Below the pieces are notes generated by a model that saw only the letters and a program-made list of their open reading frames with translations, made no database searches and was not told the DNA's origin. DNA of 64,000 nucleotides. Origin: Nitrospira sp. ND1 (GTDB taxonomy: Bacteria; Nitrospirota; Nitrospiria; Nitrospirales; Nitrospiraceae). Positions 27,150 through 35,031 of the stretch are shown here, one piece after another. A program made the translations under genes and the position numbers. The first letter of the stretch is position 1. Every line of letters starts with the position of its first letter. The stretch lies in contig NZ_FWEX01000006.1 of the NCBI RefSeq assembly GCF_900170025.1, positions 2,347,625 to 2,411,624 of the forward strand, given 5' to 3'.

Positions 27150-27821
27150 TCATTCTGCGGGTAGGTCTTTGAAGAGATCGTCGAGCATGTGAGTCCACAA
27201 GCGCCGGGCGATCTCATCGAAGGGGATACGGAACTCGCGAACGTCCTCTCCGGCGAGGGTGGCCTCACCGGATGATTCCCAGACGATCTCGCTCGTTCTG
27301 GTGTCCCACAGTTGCAGGCTCATGCGGAGCATGGTGACGCGGGTTTGCAGGACTCGCAGACCGAAGAAGGAAAAGCGCCCGGACATGGATTGGTTGAACG
27401 AGGCGAGGCTGGGTTGAAAGACATAGTTGGTGTGAATGGCCTGTCCGATTTTCTGGAGCCCCGCCCGATTAAGGATACCGGTTCTGACATAGTCGGCCAC
27501 CATAGCGGCATACTCTTCCCCCAACTCTCCCCGGTTGATACGGTTCAACGCTTCGTGGACCGGCAGAGCCGTGATCAGAGTCGGCCGCTGATCCAAGGCA
27601 CTCGACAATGAGCGGGAGACCTGATGGGCAAACCCCTCCAATCCGAATCCCACCACCGCGTTCAGGACGGCAACCTGCTCGTGCTTCAGCGTGGCCGGGT
27701 CAAAGGAGGTGGCCTTGGGGCGGAATGTCGTTTCTTCTCCCCACTGTTGCAGAGGCCCGATACAGCCGGCTGACAGCAAGAATCCCGCGAGCAGTAGCAC
27801 CCATACGACTGATGGCCCCAT
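27150..27821 (-). CDS. lipoprotein, LpoB/DUF-type family uncertain
   Basis: The product (about 223 residues) has a clear lipobox LLSAGC near residue 20 and should be an outer-membrane lipoprotein. The mature part contains an alpha/beta domain with VAVLNAVVGFG, then VFQPSLASF, and a C-terminal AGEDVREFRIPFDEIARRLW segment. A repeated QLWDTRTSEIVWESS strand resembles lipoproteins that sense or assemble cell-envelope parts, though no named family is certain. The start MGPSVVWVLL was chosen; two upstream in-frame starts are possible. Confidence 0.65.
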   Translation of the reverse strand: MGPSVVWVLLLAGFLLSAGCIGPLQQWGEETTFRPKATSFDPATLKHEQVAVLNAVVGFGLEGFAHQVSRSLSSALDQRPTLITALPVHEALNRINRGELGEEYAAMVADYVRTGILNRAGLQKIGQAIHTNYVFQPSLASFNQSMSGRFSFFGLRVLQTRVTMLRMSLQLWDTRTSEIVWESSGEATLAGEDVREFRIPFDEIARRLWTHMLDDLFKDLPAE

Positions 27822-28170
27822 GCGTCTCACCCGGACGGTTTCCCCCCTCTCTTGCGATGGCGAGTTCATCACCGTGATTGCCATACAACAGATGCAATGA
27901 TTGGTCCCGCATCCAGCGGGAGTTCAGGTGAGGAAATCCGCTACAAGCGCTTCGCCATGATGCTGCGAAAGGGCCCAGGCATGAACTCGATAGCAGGGAT
28001 GCCGGAGTACCCTGTATCGGCGGCGCTACTCGTGCGGACGTTCCATAGCGGCGAGTTTGCTGAACAAACGGGCCGTCGATCCGATAGCTGGACAGGCGAG
28101 ACTCAGCAGGCATCGCGATTGCTCACTCGACTGCATGGTACGGGTGATTGAAACTTGTGAGGAGGACAGT

Positions 28171-28398
28171 ATGACGTGGACCATGCCGGATGCATTGCGG
28201 CTACTCGAGCTCTTCCATCAACGGGATTATGCCCAAGCCAGACCTCATCTGTACGTGAAGTCGTTGAAGTCGGATAGCTGGGTCCGGCCCAAAGGAATGC
28301 GAGTCATTCCGTCAAACCTCGACATCGAAATCCTCGGCCTGGAAAGCGAGCAATGGGAAACGATTCCCTTCAAGGATGTGAGTTTTGGACTGTGGTAA
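28171..28398 (+). CDS. small hypothetical protein (75 residues)
   Basis: GTGAGGAGGACAGT before the ATG supports translation. The protein has a short N-terminal helix (ALRLLELFHQRDYAQA) and a strand-rich C-terminus (MRVIPSNLDIEILG, then WETIPFKDVSFGLW). No Cys pairs, signal or membrane segment. Its end overlaps the likely start of the diaminopimelate dehydrogenase gene, so the two are cotranscribed. No family recognised. Confidence 0.6.
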   Translation: MTWTMPDALRLLELFHQRDYAQARPHLYVKSLKSDSWVRPKGMRVIPSNLDIEILGLESEQWETIPFKDVSFGLW

Positions 28399-29327
28399 TT
28401 CCAAAGGGTCGGAATGAAAAGAACACTATCCGCATCGGGGTGGTGGGATTCGGAAAAGTCGGACGGGCTTGCGCAGAATTGCTGCTCACGAGCAAGGACC
28501 TGTTCCTGGCGGCCATCGTTCGACGCCTCGACAGTCTCGCTCAGCCGTTGCCGGAGGTGTTCAGCAAGATTCCGGTCGTGTCGCACACGGCGCAGGTGCA
28601 CGAGATGGATGCGGCGCTGTTGTGCGTGCCGATCGACCAGCTCGAAGGGGTTGCCCACGGCTGTCTCCAGCATGGTCTCCCGATCATCGAATGCGCGCTC
28701 TTGCACGGAGAGGCGTTTCAAGCACATCGGGAAGCGATCAACCGGTTCGCCACTCGTTTCGATGTTCCGGCCATTGTGGGTGCCGGATGGGATCCAGGCG
28801 CGTTGTCCGTCATGCGCTCCCTGTTCGGGCTCCTCGCTCCGGAGGGCGAGAGCGAGATGAGGCATCGGGTGGCCGCGAGCCTTCATCATACCGCGATGGC
28901 CCGCCGGGTGGCCGGCGTCAAGGACGCGCTTTGCACGGAACAGGTTGCGGCAAACGGGGCGCGGCAACGGTATGTCTATGTCGAGTTGGAGAAGGGGGGC
29001 GCGGCGGATCGCGTGGCCGCTGAGATTCGCGCCGATCCGCTCTTCCTCGGAGAAGAGACGCTGGTATTTCCGGTCGACAGTGTGGCCGCGCTCGAGCAGG
29101 AAGGGCGCGGGGTCGCGCTTGAGCGGCGGAGTGCGCCGGGGCGTGCGGGGCATCAGCGGTTTCTCTTTGAAGCCCGCTTCGACGAAGCCATTCTCACGGC
29201 ACACATGATGCTGGCTGCCGCCCGGGCGTTGCCGGGGTTGAGCCCCGGCGCGCATTCCCTCCTCGATCTGCCCATGAGCGCCTTGTGGGGAGAGCAGGCA
29301 CAAACCGCCGAGCGAATCTGGTTATAG
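28392..29327 (+). CDS. ddh: meso-diaminopimelate D-dehydrogenase
   Basis: The roughly 311-residue enzyme starts with a Rossmann NADP-binding motif (IRIGVVGFGKVGRA). It has the DapDH-specific blocks LLCVPIDQLEG and GAGWDPGALSVMRSLFG and a C-terminal substrate domain with AHMMLAAARALPG. It makes meso-diaminopimelate for lysine and peptidoglycan in one step from tetrahydrodipicolinate. Start choice is open: GTG at 28392 or ATG at 28353 would overlap the preceding gene. Its stop codon TAG is the first three bases of repeat copy C. Confidence 0.88.
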   Translation: MVIPKGRNEKNTIRIGVVGFGKVGRACAELLLTSKDLFLAAIVRRLDSLAQPLPEVFSKIPVVSHTAQVHEMDAALLCVPIDQLEGVAHGCLQHGLPIIECALLHGEAFQAHREAINRFATRFDVPAIVGAGWDPGALSVMRSLFGLLAPEGESEMRHRVAASLHHTAMARRVAGVKDALCTEQVAANGARQRYVYVELEKGGAADRVAAEIRADPLFLGEETLVFPVDSVAALEQEGRGVALERRSAPGRAGHQRFLFEARFDEAILTAHMMLAAARALPGLSPGAHSLLDLPMSALWGEQAQTAERIWL

Positions 29328-29487
29328 CAGGATGCGGAAAAAGTCCGCCAGCGGCGTTCTCGCTTCTCCCGCTGCGGCCTTGCTGGATGGCCTTTTTGCG
29401 CATCCTGCGGGTGATCCTGATACCGACACGGCGCACGAGTTGATCATAACGTATGGCGCCACAATCGAGGTTTTCCGCAGCCTGATA
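29325..29487 (+). repeat. MITE-like palindromic element, copy C
   Basis: This shorter copy (loop of only about 20 bases) starts TAGCAGGATGCGGAAA, whose TAG is the ddh stop codon, and continues through GCTGCGGCCTTGCTGGATGG, CCTTTTTGCGCATCCTGCGG and a spacer to the inverted end GTTTTCCGCAGCCTGATA. The hairpin with a T run lies right behind the gene and may act as its terminator. Confidence 0.8.
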
Positions 29488-29542
29488 GACCCAAGCGGGT
29501 GCGGCAACGTCATAATCCCGAAGAAACACGAAGGAGTCTGTG

Positions 29543-30004
29543 ATGCCGTTCGAACTTGCCTGTAGCGCGTTCAAGGAGGGGGAACTCATTCCGAAGAAAC
29601 ACACGTGTGAAGGCGAGGACCTGTCGCCCCCATTGCGCTGGAACCATCCCCCGGGGGGCACGCGAAGTTTTGCGCTCATTGCCGACGATCCCGATGCGCC
29701 GGGTCGTACATGGGTGCATTGGGTATTCTACAACATCCCGTTGGATCTCCGTGGCCTGGCCGAAGGGATTCCGACTCAGGAGACATTGCCGAACGGGGCG
29801 CAGCAGGGCCTGAACGACAGCCAGGAAATCGGCTATGGCGGGCCATGTCCACCGCCCGGGAAACCGCACCGGTATTACTTCAAGTTGTATGCGTTGGATT
29901 GCGAGTTGGCGCTCAAATCGCGGGCCACAAAAGCTCAGGTGGTCGAGGCGATGCAGGGGCATGTACTGGCCGAAGCGTCCTTGATGGGTCGGTTTGCGCG
30001 ATAG
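29543..30004 (+). CDS. YbhB/YbcL family Raf-kinase-inhibitor-like protein (PEBP)
   Basis: The 153-residue protein carries the PEBP ligand-site motifs: LSPPLRW near 28, DDPDAPGRTWVHWV (residues 49-62) and GPCPPPGKPHRYYFKLYAL near 100-118. Bacterial PEBP proteins bind phospholipid head groups or anions; their roles are poorly defined. The start MPFELACSAF follows GAAGGAGTCTGTG. No signal peptide is visible, so it should be cytoplasmic. Length is normal. Confidence 0.92.
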   Translation: MPFELACSAFKEGELIPKKHTCEGEDLSPPLRWNHPPGGTRSFALIADDPDAPGRTWVHWVFYNIPLDLRGLAEGIPTQETLPNGAQQGLNDSQEIGYGGPCPPPGKPHRYYFKLYALDCELALKSRATKAQVVEAMQGHVLAEASLMGRFAR

Positions 30005-30020
30005 AATCGGGCCTCTCGTT

Positions 30021-31016
30021 TTATGGCTGTACGACCGGGGCGGGGTCGGCGCCTGTCAGAGGCCTCGTGGAAAAAGGAGGGTCGAGGCATTCCATCGGAA
30101 CGGCGGGCATGCGGCCGATTCGACGAAGCGTCTCCGCAACCCTGGCTGGTTGGCCCCAATCACTCCAGAGGACATCCTGCAGCTCAACGACGACCGCGGA
30201 CTCGGCGGCCTGCTGGAGCAGGGTGGTCGACACATTGTACGCGGGCATGTCCTTGTAAATGGCGTCGAGAACCTCTGCCTCCTGCGACTGGCCGATCACG
30301 CTTCTGAGCCGTTCAAAGCGGCGCATCACGTCTGGGAAGCAACGCGTCCCCACCTGCCACAACAATTCGGCTCGCGCGGCAAACACAAAGGTATTCCACA
30401 ATGCGCCGTGGCGAAACGCCTTGACAGCCTGGATCCGGCTGGGCTTTTCCATAAATGAATGGACCTCGCATATCGGTGCCTCCTCCGGCGAGGAAAGCGC
30501 GGTGCCGGGGAGGATCCATCCATATTCCATTTCGAGTCGATCCGGTCGGATCCCCAGCAGAACCAGTCGATCGGGCATGGTCTCCGCCAGGCCGGCCATG
30601 CGGCACACGGCCGCTAGAAAACGGTCTTCCGGATGGATGAAGTGGTCGGAGGCAAAGATGACGACCGTCGCGCCGGGGGCCCGGGCATGAATGTAGGTCA
30701 AGGGGAGAAAGAGTCCCGCCGCCGTTTCGCAGTTGCGTGGCTGGTAGATGACCTGCCCGATGGTTCGCCCCTGTAGCTGTGTCAGGATTTCGTCGCGATG
30801 ATCGCGCCCCACCACGGCGACGATGCGTTCCGGGGCTGTCACCAAGGCCGCGCGGTCCACGGTATGCTGAAATATGGAGCGGGAGCCGACGAAGGCGCAA
30901 TACTGTTTGGGCCGGTTGAATCCGAGCCAGCGATGAACGAGTGGCTGCATCCTGGTGCCTTCGCCTCCCGCAAGGACGATGGCCCAGCGGGAAGGGGATG
31001 GGTGTTGCTGATCCAT
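30021..31016 (-). CDS. mannose-1-phosphate guanylyltransferase-like nucleotidyltransferase
   Basis: This 331-residue enzyme has the sugar-nucleotidyltransferase start WAIVLAGGEGTRMQPL, PKQYCAF with the catalytic lysine, FASDHFIHPED for the metal and base, YGWILPG and MEKPSR. It should make an NDP-sugar such as GDP-mannose for polysaccharides. It lacks the C-terminal isomerase domain of bifunctional enzymes. The ATG at 31016 follows AAAGGAACGTC. A minus-strand sigma-54-like promoter lies about 110 bases upstream. The nearby PEP-CTERM locus could use such a precursor. Confidence 0.85.
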   Translation of the reverse strand: MDQQHPSPSRWAIVLAGGEGTRMQPLVHRWLGFNRPKQYCAFVGSRSIFQHTVDRAALVTAPERIVAVVGRDHRDEILTQLQGRTIGQVIYQPRNCETAAGLFLPLTYIHARAPGATVVIFASDHFIHPEDRFLAAVCRMAGLAETMPDRLVLLGIRPDRLEMEYGWILPGTALSSPEEAPICEVHSFMEKPSRIQAVKAFRHGALWNTFVFAARAELLWQVGTRCFPDVMRRFERLRSVIGQSQEAEVLDAIYKDMPAYNVSTTLLQQAAESAVVVELQDVLWSDWGQPARVAETLRRIGRMPAVPMECLDPPFSTRPLTGADPAPVVQP

Positions 31017-31124
31017 GACGTTCCTTTGACTGAGTTTGGTGGTCAGGGAGCGGAGGGGCACTCAGGCAACAATCGATTGTCCGAAACTTGCAGCACAGTG
31101 CAAGGCGACTCATAGGCAGTGAAA

Positions 31125-31140
31125 AGCAAGAGCGAGGCCA
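31125..31140 (-). promoter_or_regulatory. sigma-54-like promoter for the nucleotidyltransferase gene
   Basis: On the minus strand TGGCCTC, four bases, TTGCT keeps GG-N10-GC and most other consensus bases. The start site would be near 31113, about 100 bases before the start codon. Confidence 0.4.
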
Positions 31141-31287
31141 GCAAAAGTGAAGAGGCTTGCAGGCGGTATCTGCGCATAAACGCACAACGCTCTCTGTGTT
31201 CCCGTTTCTGTGGTCCGGTGGAGGTGTGGGGAACTCCGCGACAGAACCGGATAGTCGGGCTGTAGAGAAAAGTCCCAGGTCACTGCC

Positions 31288-31743
31288 ATGGATGAGAATG
31301 CCACAGGAGAGAAAGAGCCGATTCTGTGGGAAGGCGCTGCGGCCTGGAGTCAATTCATCTGGCTCTATCTGATCGTGAGCATCATGATGCTGCGGGTTGC
31401 ACTTCTTGTGAGGTCTTCCCTGTCAGGATGGAGTGGTTGGCTGGTCGGCGCGATCACGTTGTTGGGAATCGCCGCCGCATTGCGCCGGTGGGGGCGGTAT
31501 GTCGTGACAAGCCGACGAGTCGTGCTGCGGAACGGCTGGACGGGACGCGACATTCAATCGATCGAGTATCGGGAGATCCGCGAGATCTCCATCAAGCAGG
31601 GGCCGCTGGCTGATCTGATGGGGATCGGGACCGTGGTCGTTCGAGGTCGGCAGGACGACGCGATGATTCGTTTCCCTGGAGTGTTTGATCCGGAGGATGT
31701 GAAACAACGGATTCAGGCCGCGCTGGCGAGGCGATCGGCCTAA
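31288..31743 (+). CDS. PH-domain membrane protein (bPH2 type)
   Basis: The 151-residue protein has two membrane segments (residues 22-42 and 48-66), followed by a bacterial PH domain with RYVVTSRRVVLRNGWTGR, then EIREISIKQGPLADLMGIGTVVVRG in pieces over 95-120 and ending FPGVFDPEDVKQRI. This layout matches the YdbS/YdbT-like group, which sits in the inner membrane and whose role is unknown. It lies 19 bases before capA and is probably cotranscribed with it. Confidence 0.85.
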   Translation: MDENATGEKEPILWEGAAAWSQFIWLYLIVSIMMLRVALLVRSSLSGWSGWLVGAITLLGIAAALRRWGRYVVTSRRVVLRNGWTGRDIQSIEYREIREISIKQGPLADLMGIGTVVVRGRQDDAMIRFPGVFDPEDVKQRIQAALARRSA

Positions 31744-31762
31744 GGAATCATCGGTAAGACCG

Positions 31763-32752
31763 ATGCAGATTGCATTGACCGGCGATGTGATGCTGGGACG
31801 GATGGTGGATCAAGAGGTGATCCGGAACCAGTCCCTCCGGCCTGAGGCCGTCTGGGGCGATGTGTTGCCGCTCCTGCTTGCGGCGGACCTTCGAGTCATC
31901 AACCTGGAATGCGTCATTAGCGCACGCGGGCGAGAATGGCGTCCGCAATCGAAAGCGTTCCATTTCCGTGCCCATCCGAGAGCGATCGACTGTCTCAAGT
32001 CGGCAAGCATCGATGCGGTGACGTTGGCCAACAACCATGTTCTCGATTACGGGGCGGAGGCCTTGCTCGATTGCCTTGGACTACTCGATCGGGCCGGCAT
32101 CACGCATGCGGGGGCCGGCCGGAATCTGGCGACAGCGATGGAGCCGGCATTCTTGTCGTCGACCGGGAGCCGGGTTGCAGTGCTGGCGCTGACCGATAAT
32201 GAGCCGGACTGGGAAGCCGCCGATGTAAAACCGGGAGTCGTCTATGTGGCCTACGACCGTAGGGGACTCAAGGAGCCCTATCGAGCGCGTGTGGCGGACG
32301 CGATCAAACGAGCCCGGCGTCAAGCCGGTCTTGTGTTGGTCAGCGCCCACGTCGGACCTAACTGGGGTGCGCCGTCAGTTGAGATGCGGGCGTTGGCTCA
32401 TGAACTGCTTGATCTGGGAGCCGATCTCTATTGGGGACATTCCAATCACAGTCCTCAAGGGATCGAACTCTACCATGGGAAGGCGATTCTGTATTCGAGC
32501 GGCGATTTCATCGACGACTACATGGTGGATGAGAATGAACGCAACGATCTGTCGTTCCTGTTCGTCCTTGACGTGGAGCCAGGCCGTGTCGCGCGCATTC
32601 GGCTTCATCCCGTTCGCATTGAGCATTGCCGCGTGAGGCTCGCCCGGCACCAGGACGCCCTGTTTCTCCAGAAAACCATGCAGGCCAAGTGCGCCGCGCT
32701 GGGCACGCCCATCGCGTTTCACGACGGCGTCGGTTCAGTGACCATCGGATGA
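31763..32752 (+). CDS. capA: CapA-family metallophosphoesterase-like protein
   Basis: The 329-residue protein has the CapA/PGA-synthesis pattern: LTGDVMLGR at residues 5-13, NLECVIS near 51, LANNHVLDYG near 91, DNEPDW near 147 and the GHSNHSPQGIE histidines near 225. CapA proteins act in capsule or poly-gamma-glutamate production and have a calcineurin-like metal centre. There is no signal peptide, so it should be cytoplasmic or membrane-associated, unlike Bacillus CapA. Its role here may be in envelope polymer formation. Confidence 0.88.
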   Translation: MQIALTGDVMLGRMVDQEVIRNQSLRPEAVWGDVLPLLLAADLRVINLECVISARGREWRPQSKAFHFRAHPRAIDCLKSASIDAVTLANNHVLDYGAEALLDCLGLLDRAGITHAGAGRNLATAMEPAFLSSTGSRVAVLALTDNEPDWEAADVKPGVVYVAYDRRGLKEPYRARVADAIKRARRQAGLVLVSAHVGPNWGAPSVEMRALAHELLDLGADLYWGHSNHSPQGIELYHGKAILYSSGDFIDDYMVDENERNDLSFLFVLDVEPGRVARIRLHPVRIEHCRVRLARHQDALFLQKTMQAKCAALGTPIAFHDGVGSVTIG

Positions 32753-32794
32753 ATCAGCGAGTCGTTCCCGGCGGCGCGGGAGGGGACGGGCCGC

Positions 32795-33232
32795 TTAGTA
32801 GGGGTTCTTGCCGGGAGTGGTCTGGCTTTGCCGGAGGCTGGCGAGATAGGCCAGCAGGTCTGTGATGTCCTGGTCGCTTAGCGTGGTGTCGGGCAGCATG
32901 CCACTTCCCGGATGTCCCTCACGAATCGCCCGGAAGCGGGCTTTGTTGTCCTTCAGGGTCAGCGCGGCGCGATTGCGAAGATCGGGAGCCGTGGCGGACA
33001 GCTTTGCGATAGCGGCCGCCGTGTCAGGCTTGAGTGAAGGCTTCTTGTCGAGCACTCCGTCCACGCCGTGACAGTAGTGACAGATGCCCTTGCCGTTGAA
33101 GAGTGCCTGCCCCTGTCCGGCATTCCCCTTCATGACGGTGCCGGTGTCGGCCGCCTCTGCATCCCTGCCGGAAGCAGTGGAGAGCAGCATGACGATCAGC
33201 ATCAATCCATAGAACAGCCGGCGTGCGTGCAT
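32795..33232 (-). CDS. monoheme c-type cytochrome
   Basis: This 145-residue exported protein has a signal peptide (LFYGLMLIVMLLSTASG), one heme motif CHYCHG near residue 54, and a probable axial Met in GSGMLPDTTLSD near 116, followed by DITDLLAYLASLR. This is the class I cytochrome c layout with a soluble periplasmic carrier. In-frame sequence upstream of 33232 is unlikely to be coding. It is convergent with capA and divergent from the response regulator. Confidence 0.93.
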   Translation of the reverse strand: MHARRLFYGLMLIVMLLSTASGRDAEAADTGTVMKGNAGQGQALFNGKGICHYCHGVDGVLDKKPSLKPDTAAAIAKLSATAPDLRNRAALTLKDNKARFRAIREGHPGSGMLPDTTLSDQDITDLLAYLASLRQSQTTPGKNPY

Positions 33233-33480
33233 GGTGTCTGTCCTCAAGGTTGAAGGCCCCCGGGCAGTATGCCGCGATGGGGTCTGGAACACAATGGTGT
33301 GGATGGGGAACGCTGGAGGTGCACCTGCCACACTGCCCCCTATTGCCCCTGTATGCTGGCGATGTGTTGGGGACGCGTGCCACAGGCTAGGCCCTGCCAT
33401 CCCGATCCCTCCCAGCCGCAACAGCCCTTACGGCTTCGATATTAAAGCGTCATCGGACTCTCCAGGTACCGCCTGAAAGA

Positions 33481-33496
33481 TGGCAAAACACTTGCT
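33481..33496 (+). promoter_or_regulatory. sigma-54-like promoter upstream of the response regulator
   Basis: TGGCAAA, four bases, TTGCT: GG-N10-GC is exact and both boxes agree at most positions. It lies about 95 bases before the start codon at 33589. Confidence 0.45.
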
Positions 33497-33588
33497 TGGG
33501 TCAGGACCTGTTCAGCGAAGCGGAATCTGCTCCATCGTGATCCATACATGGTGACATCCGTGCGTGGTGAAATGTGGGGAGTGATGTG

Positions 33589-34257
33589 ATGGTGTGTACC
33601 GATCACAGAGATGATCGATGTCGAGTCCTCCTTGCTGATGACCAGCTGATTGTTGCAGCAGGGGTTCGGGCATTGATCGAGCCGTCTTGTGATGTCGTTG
33701 GGATAGTGAAAGATGGCCGGTCGCTTCTGGTGGAGGCAGAGAGGTTACGTCCGGACGTGATTGTGATGGAAGTGCTGCTGCCGTTGCTCAATGGTCTGGA
33801 TGCGGCACGGCAGCTCACCAAACTGGCCCCGGAGAGTGGCCTGATGTTTCTGACGGTTCAGGAGAGTAGCAGGATGGTGGCCGATGCGTTTAAGGTCGGC
33901 GCGTCAGCCTACCTGCTCAAACGGTCGCCTGCATCTGAATTGAGTCAGGCCATCAGCGCCGCACAACGGGGAGACTACTTTCTGACCTCACTCCTCATTA
34001 AGGACATGATGGTGACCAACCAGAGCGACGCGACAGGTGTGTCTGTCTGCACGTCAGTCTCCTCCCTCACGCCGCGTCAGCGAGAGGTGCTGCAACTCAT
34101 CGCGGAGGGGCGAGGGACCAAAGAGGTGGCCACGATGCTCAACATCGCGGTGAAGACCGTCGAGTTCCATAAATTTCGCATCATGGATCACTTGAATCTC
34201 CATTCCACCGTCGCGCTGACCAGGCATGCCATTGCGGAGGGTCTGGTCAGTCCATAG
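33589..34257 (+). CDS. NarL/LuxR-type response regulator with Asp-to-Glu receiver
   Basis: The 222-residue regulator has a receiver domain (about residues 12-130) and a LuxR helix-turn-helix (about 160-220, with LTPRQREVLQLIAEGRGTKEVA and TVEFHKFRIMDHL). The acidic pair is kept (LLADDQ), as are the Thr of FLTVQ and the Lys of LLKRSP. The phosphate-accepting Asp is replaced by Glu in VIVMEVLLPLLNG. This change often mimics phosphorylation, so the protein may be permanently active. No histidine kinase is adjacent. The ATG at 33589 follows GGGGAGTGATGTG. Confidence 0.9.
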   Translation: MVCTDHRDDRCRVLLADDQLIVAAGVRALIEPSCDVVGIVKDGRSLLVEAERLRPDVIVMEVLLPLLNGLDAARQLTKLAPESGLMFLTVQESSRMVADAFKVGASAYLLKRSPASELSQAISAAQRGDYFLTSLLIKDMMVTNQSDATGVSVCTSVSSLTPRQREVLQLIAEGRGTKEVATMLNIAVKTVEFHKFRIMDHLNLHSTVALTRHAIAEGLVSP

Positions 34258-34378
34258 CGAGAACGGTGACCCGGGCTCTCCCTTCTGCCGGATGCCTTGA
34301 TATAATCATGCGGTCATCTGGTAGCCTTGCTCTCCGAGGGCGGCGGGTGAATCACATCCGGTGTGAAGGAGATCGATC

Positions 34379-34762
34379 ATGAAATCAGTACGAGGTGAGT
34401 CAAGAACATCCAGGAGCGAGAAGAATGGAGCCACTCCCGACCCAGTCGCGCGGAGAGCCGCGGCGGGCCGACGGGAACAGCATAAAGACGCCGTTACTGC
34501 CGCCATGGAAGAGTCGCAGCGCCGAGGATCCGCTGGCGCTGCGCCGCAGGTATCTGCCGCGTTGATGCGTGCGGTAGAAGCAGTGAAGCGTCAACAGAAG
34601 AAGCAGGGCATTACCCAGGAATGGGATTTGGCCCAGCGCCGGACGGAGACGGAAGACCCGACGGAGTTTGCACGCGCCTTGGGCCGGGCGGTTGAAGCGG
34701 CTGAGCGCGCCAGAAAAAAGCAAGTCATCACGCGAGCAATCGCCAAGTCCCAGCGAGGCTGA
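34379..34762 (+). CDS. basic hypothetical protein
   Basis: The 127-residue, Ala/Arg/Lys-rich protein has an AAGGAGATCGATC ribosome site. A helical pattern recurs twice: AALMRAVEAVKRQQKKQGIT at about 61-80 and ARALGRAVEAAERARKKQVI at about 98-117, an internal duplication. The N-terminus is Ser/Arg-rich and disordered. No signal peptide. It may bind nucleic acid or a polyanion because of its charge; no family is recognised. Confidence 0.6.
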   Translation: MKSVRGESRTSRSEKNGATPDPVARRAAAGRREQHKDAVTAAMEESQRRGSAGAAPQVSAALMRAVEAVKRQQKKQGITQEWDLAQRRTETEDPTEFARALGRAVEAAERARKKQVITRAIAKSQRG

Positions 34763-34809
34763 GATGACTCGGCGTATTGCGGCTAGCATGTCGCGTATGC
34801 TCCGAAAGA

Positions 34810-34832
34810 GAGGGCCGCTCGCGAAGGCCCTC
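34810..34832 (+). terminator. hairpin after the basic hypothetical gene
   Basis: GAGGGCC and GGCCCTC form a 7-bp perfect stem with a 9-base loop about 50 bases after the stop codon. No T run follows, so termination is uncertain. Confidence 0.35.
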
Positions 34833-35031
34833 AGTCATGGGCTCTGAGTCCCTGAAAGCCTTTCACGATTGACGCTTCACGTCTCCGCGCAAGGATCCGG
34901 AAGACATGGGGCCCTGCCTGTCTGCCCGTGTGGGGTGAGCTCAAGTAAATTTCCCAGATTCCAATATTCCAGCCTTGGGTATAGGCTCATGCCACTTTGA
35001 CTTCCAGCTGCCCGGTCTGTGCGGGAGGGAT

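Noticed and set aside
28245-29303. 352-residue minus-strand reading frame
   Set aside because: It is antisense to the diaminopimelate dehydrogenase gene, which has all family motifs.
34970-35000. Sigma-54-like promoter before the PEP-CTERM gene (GGGTATAGGCTCATGC)
   Set aside because: Spacing between GG and GC is 11 or 12 bases rather than 10.
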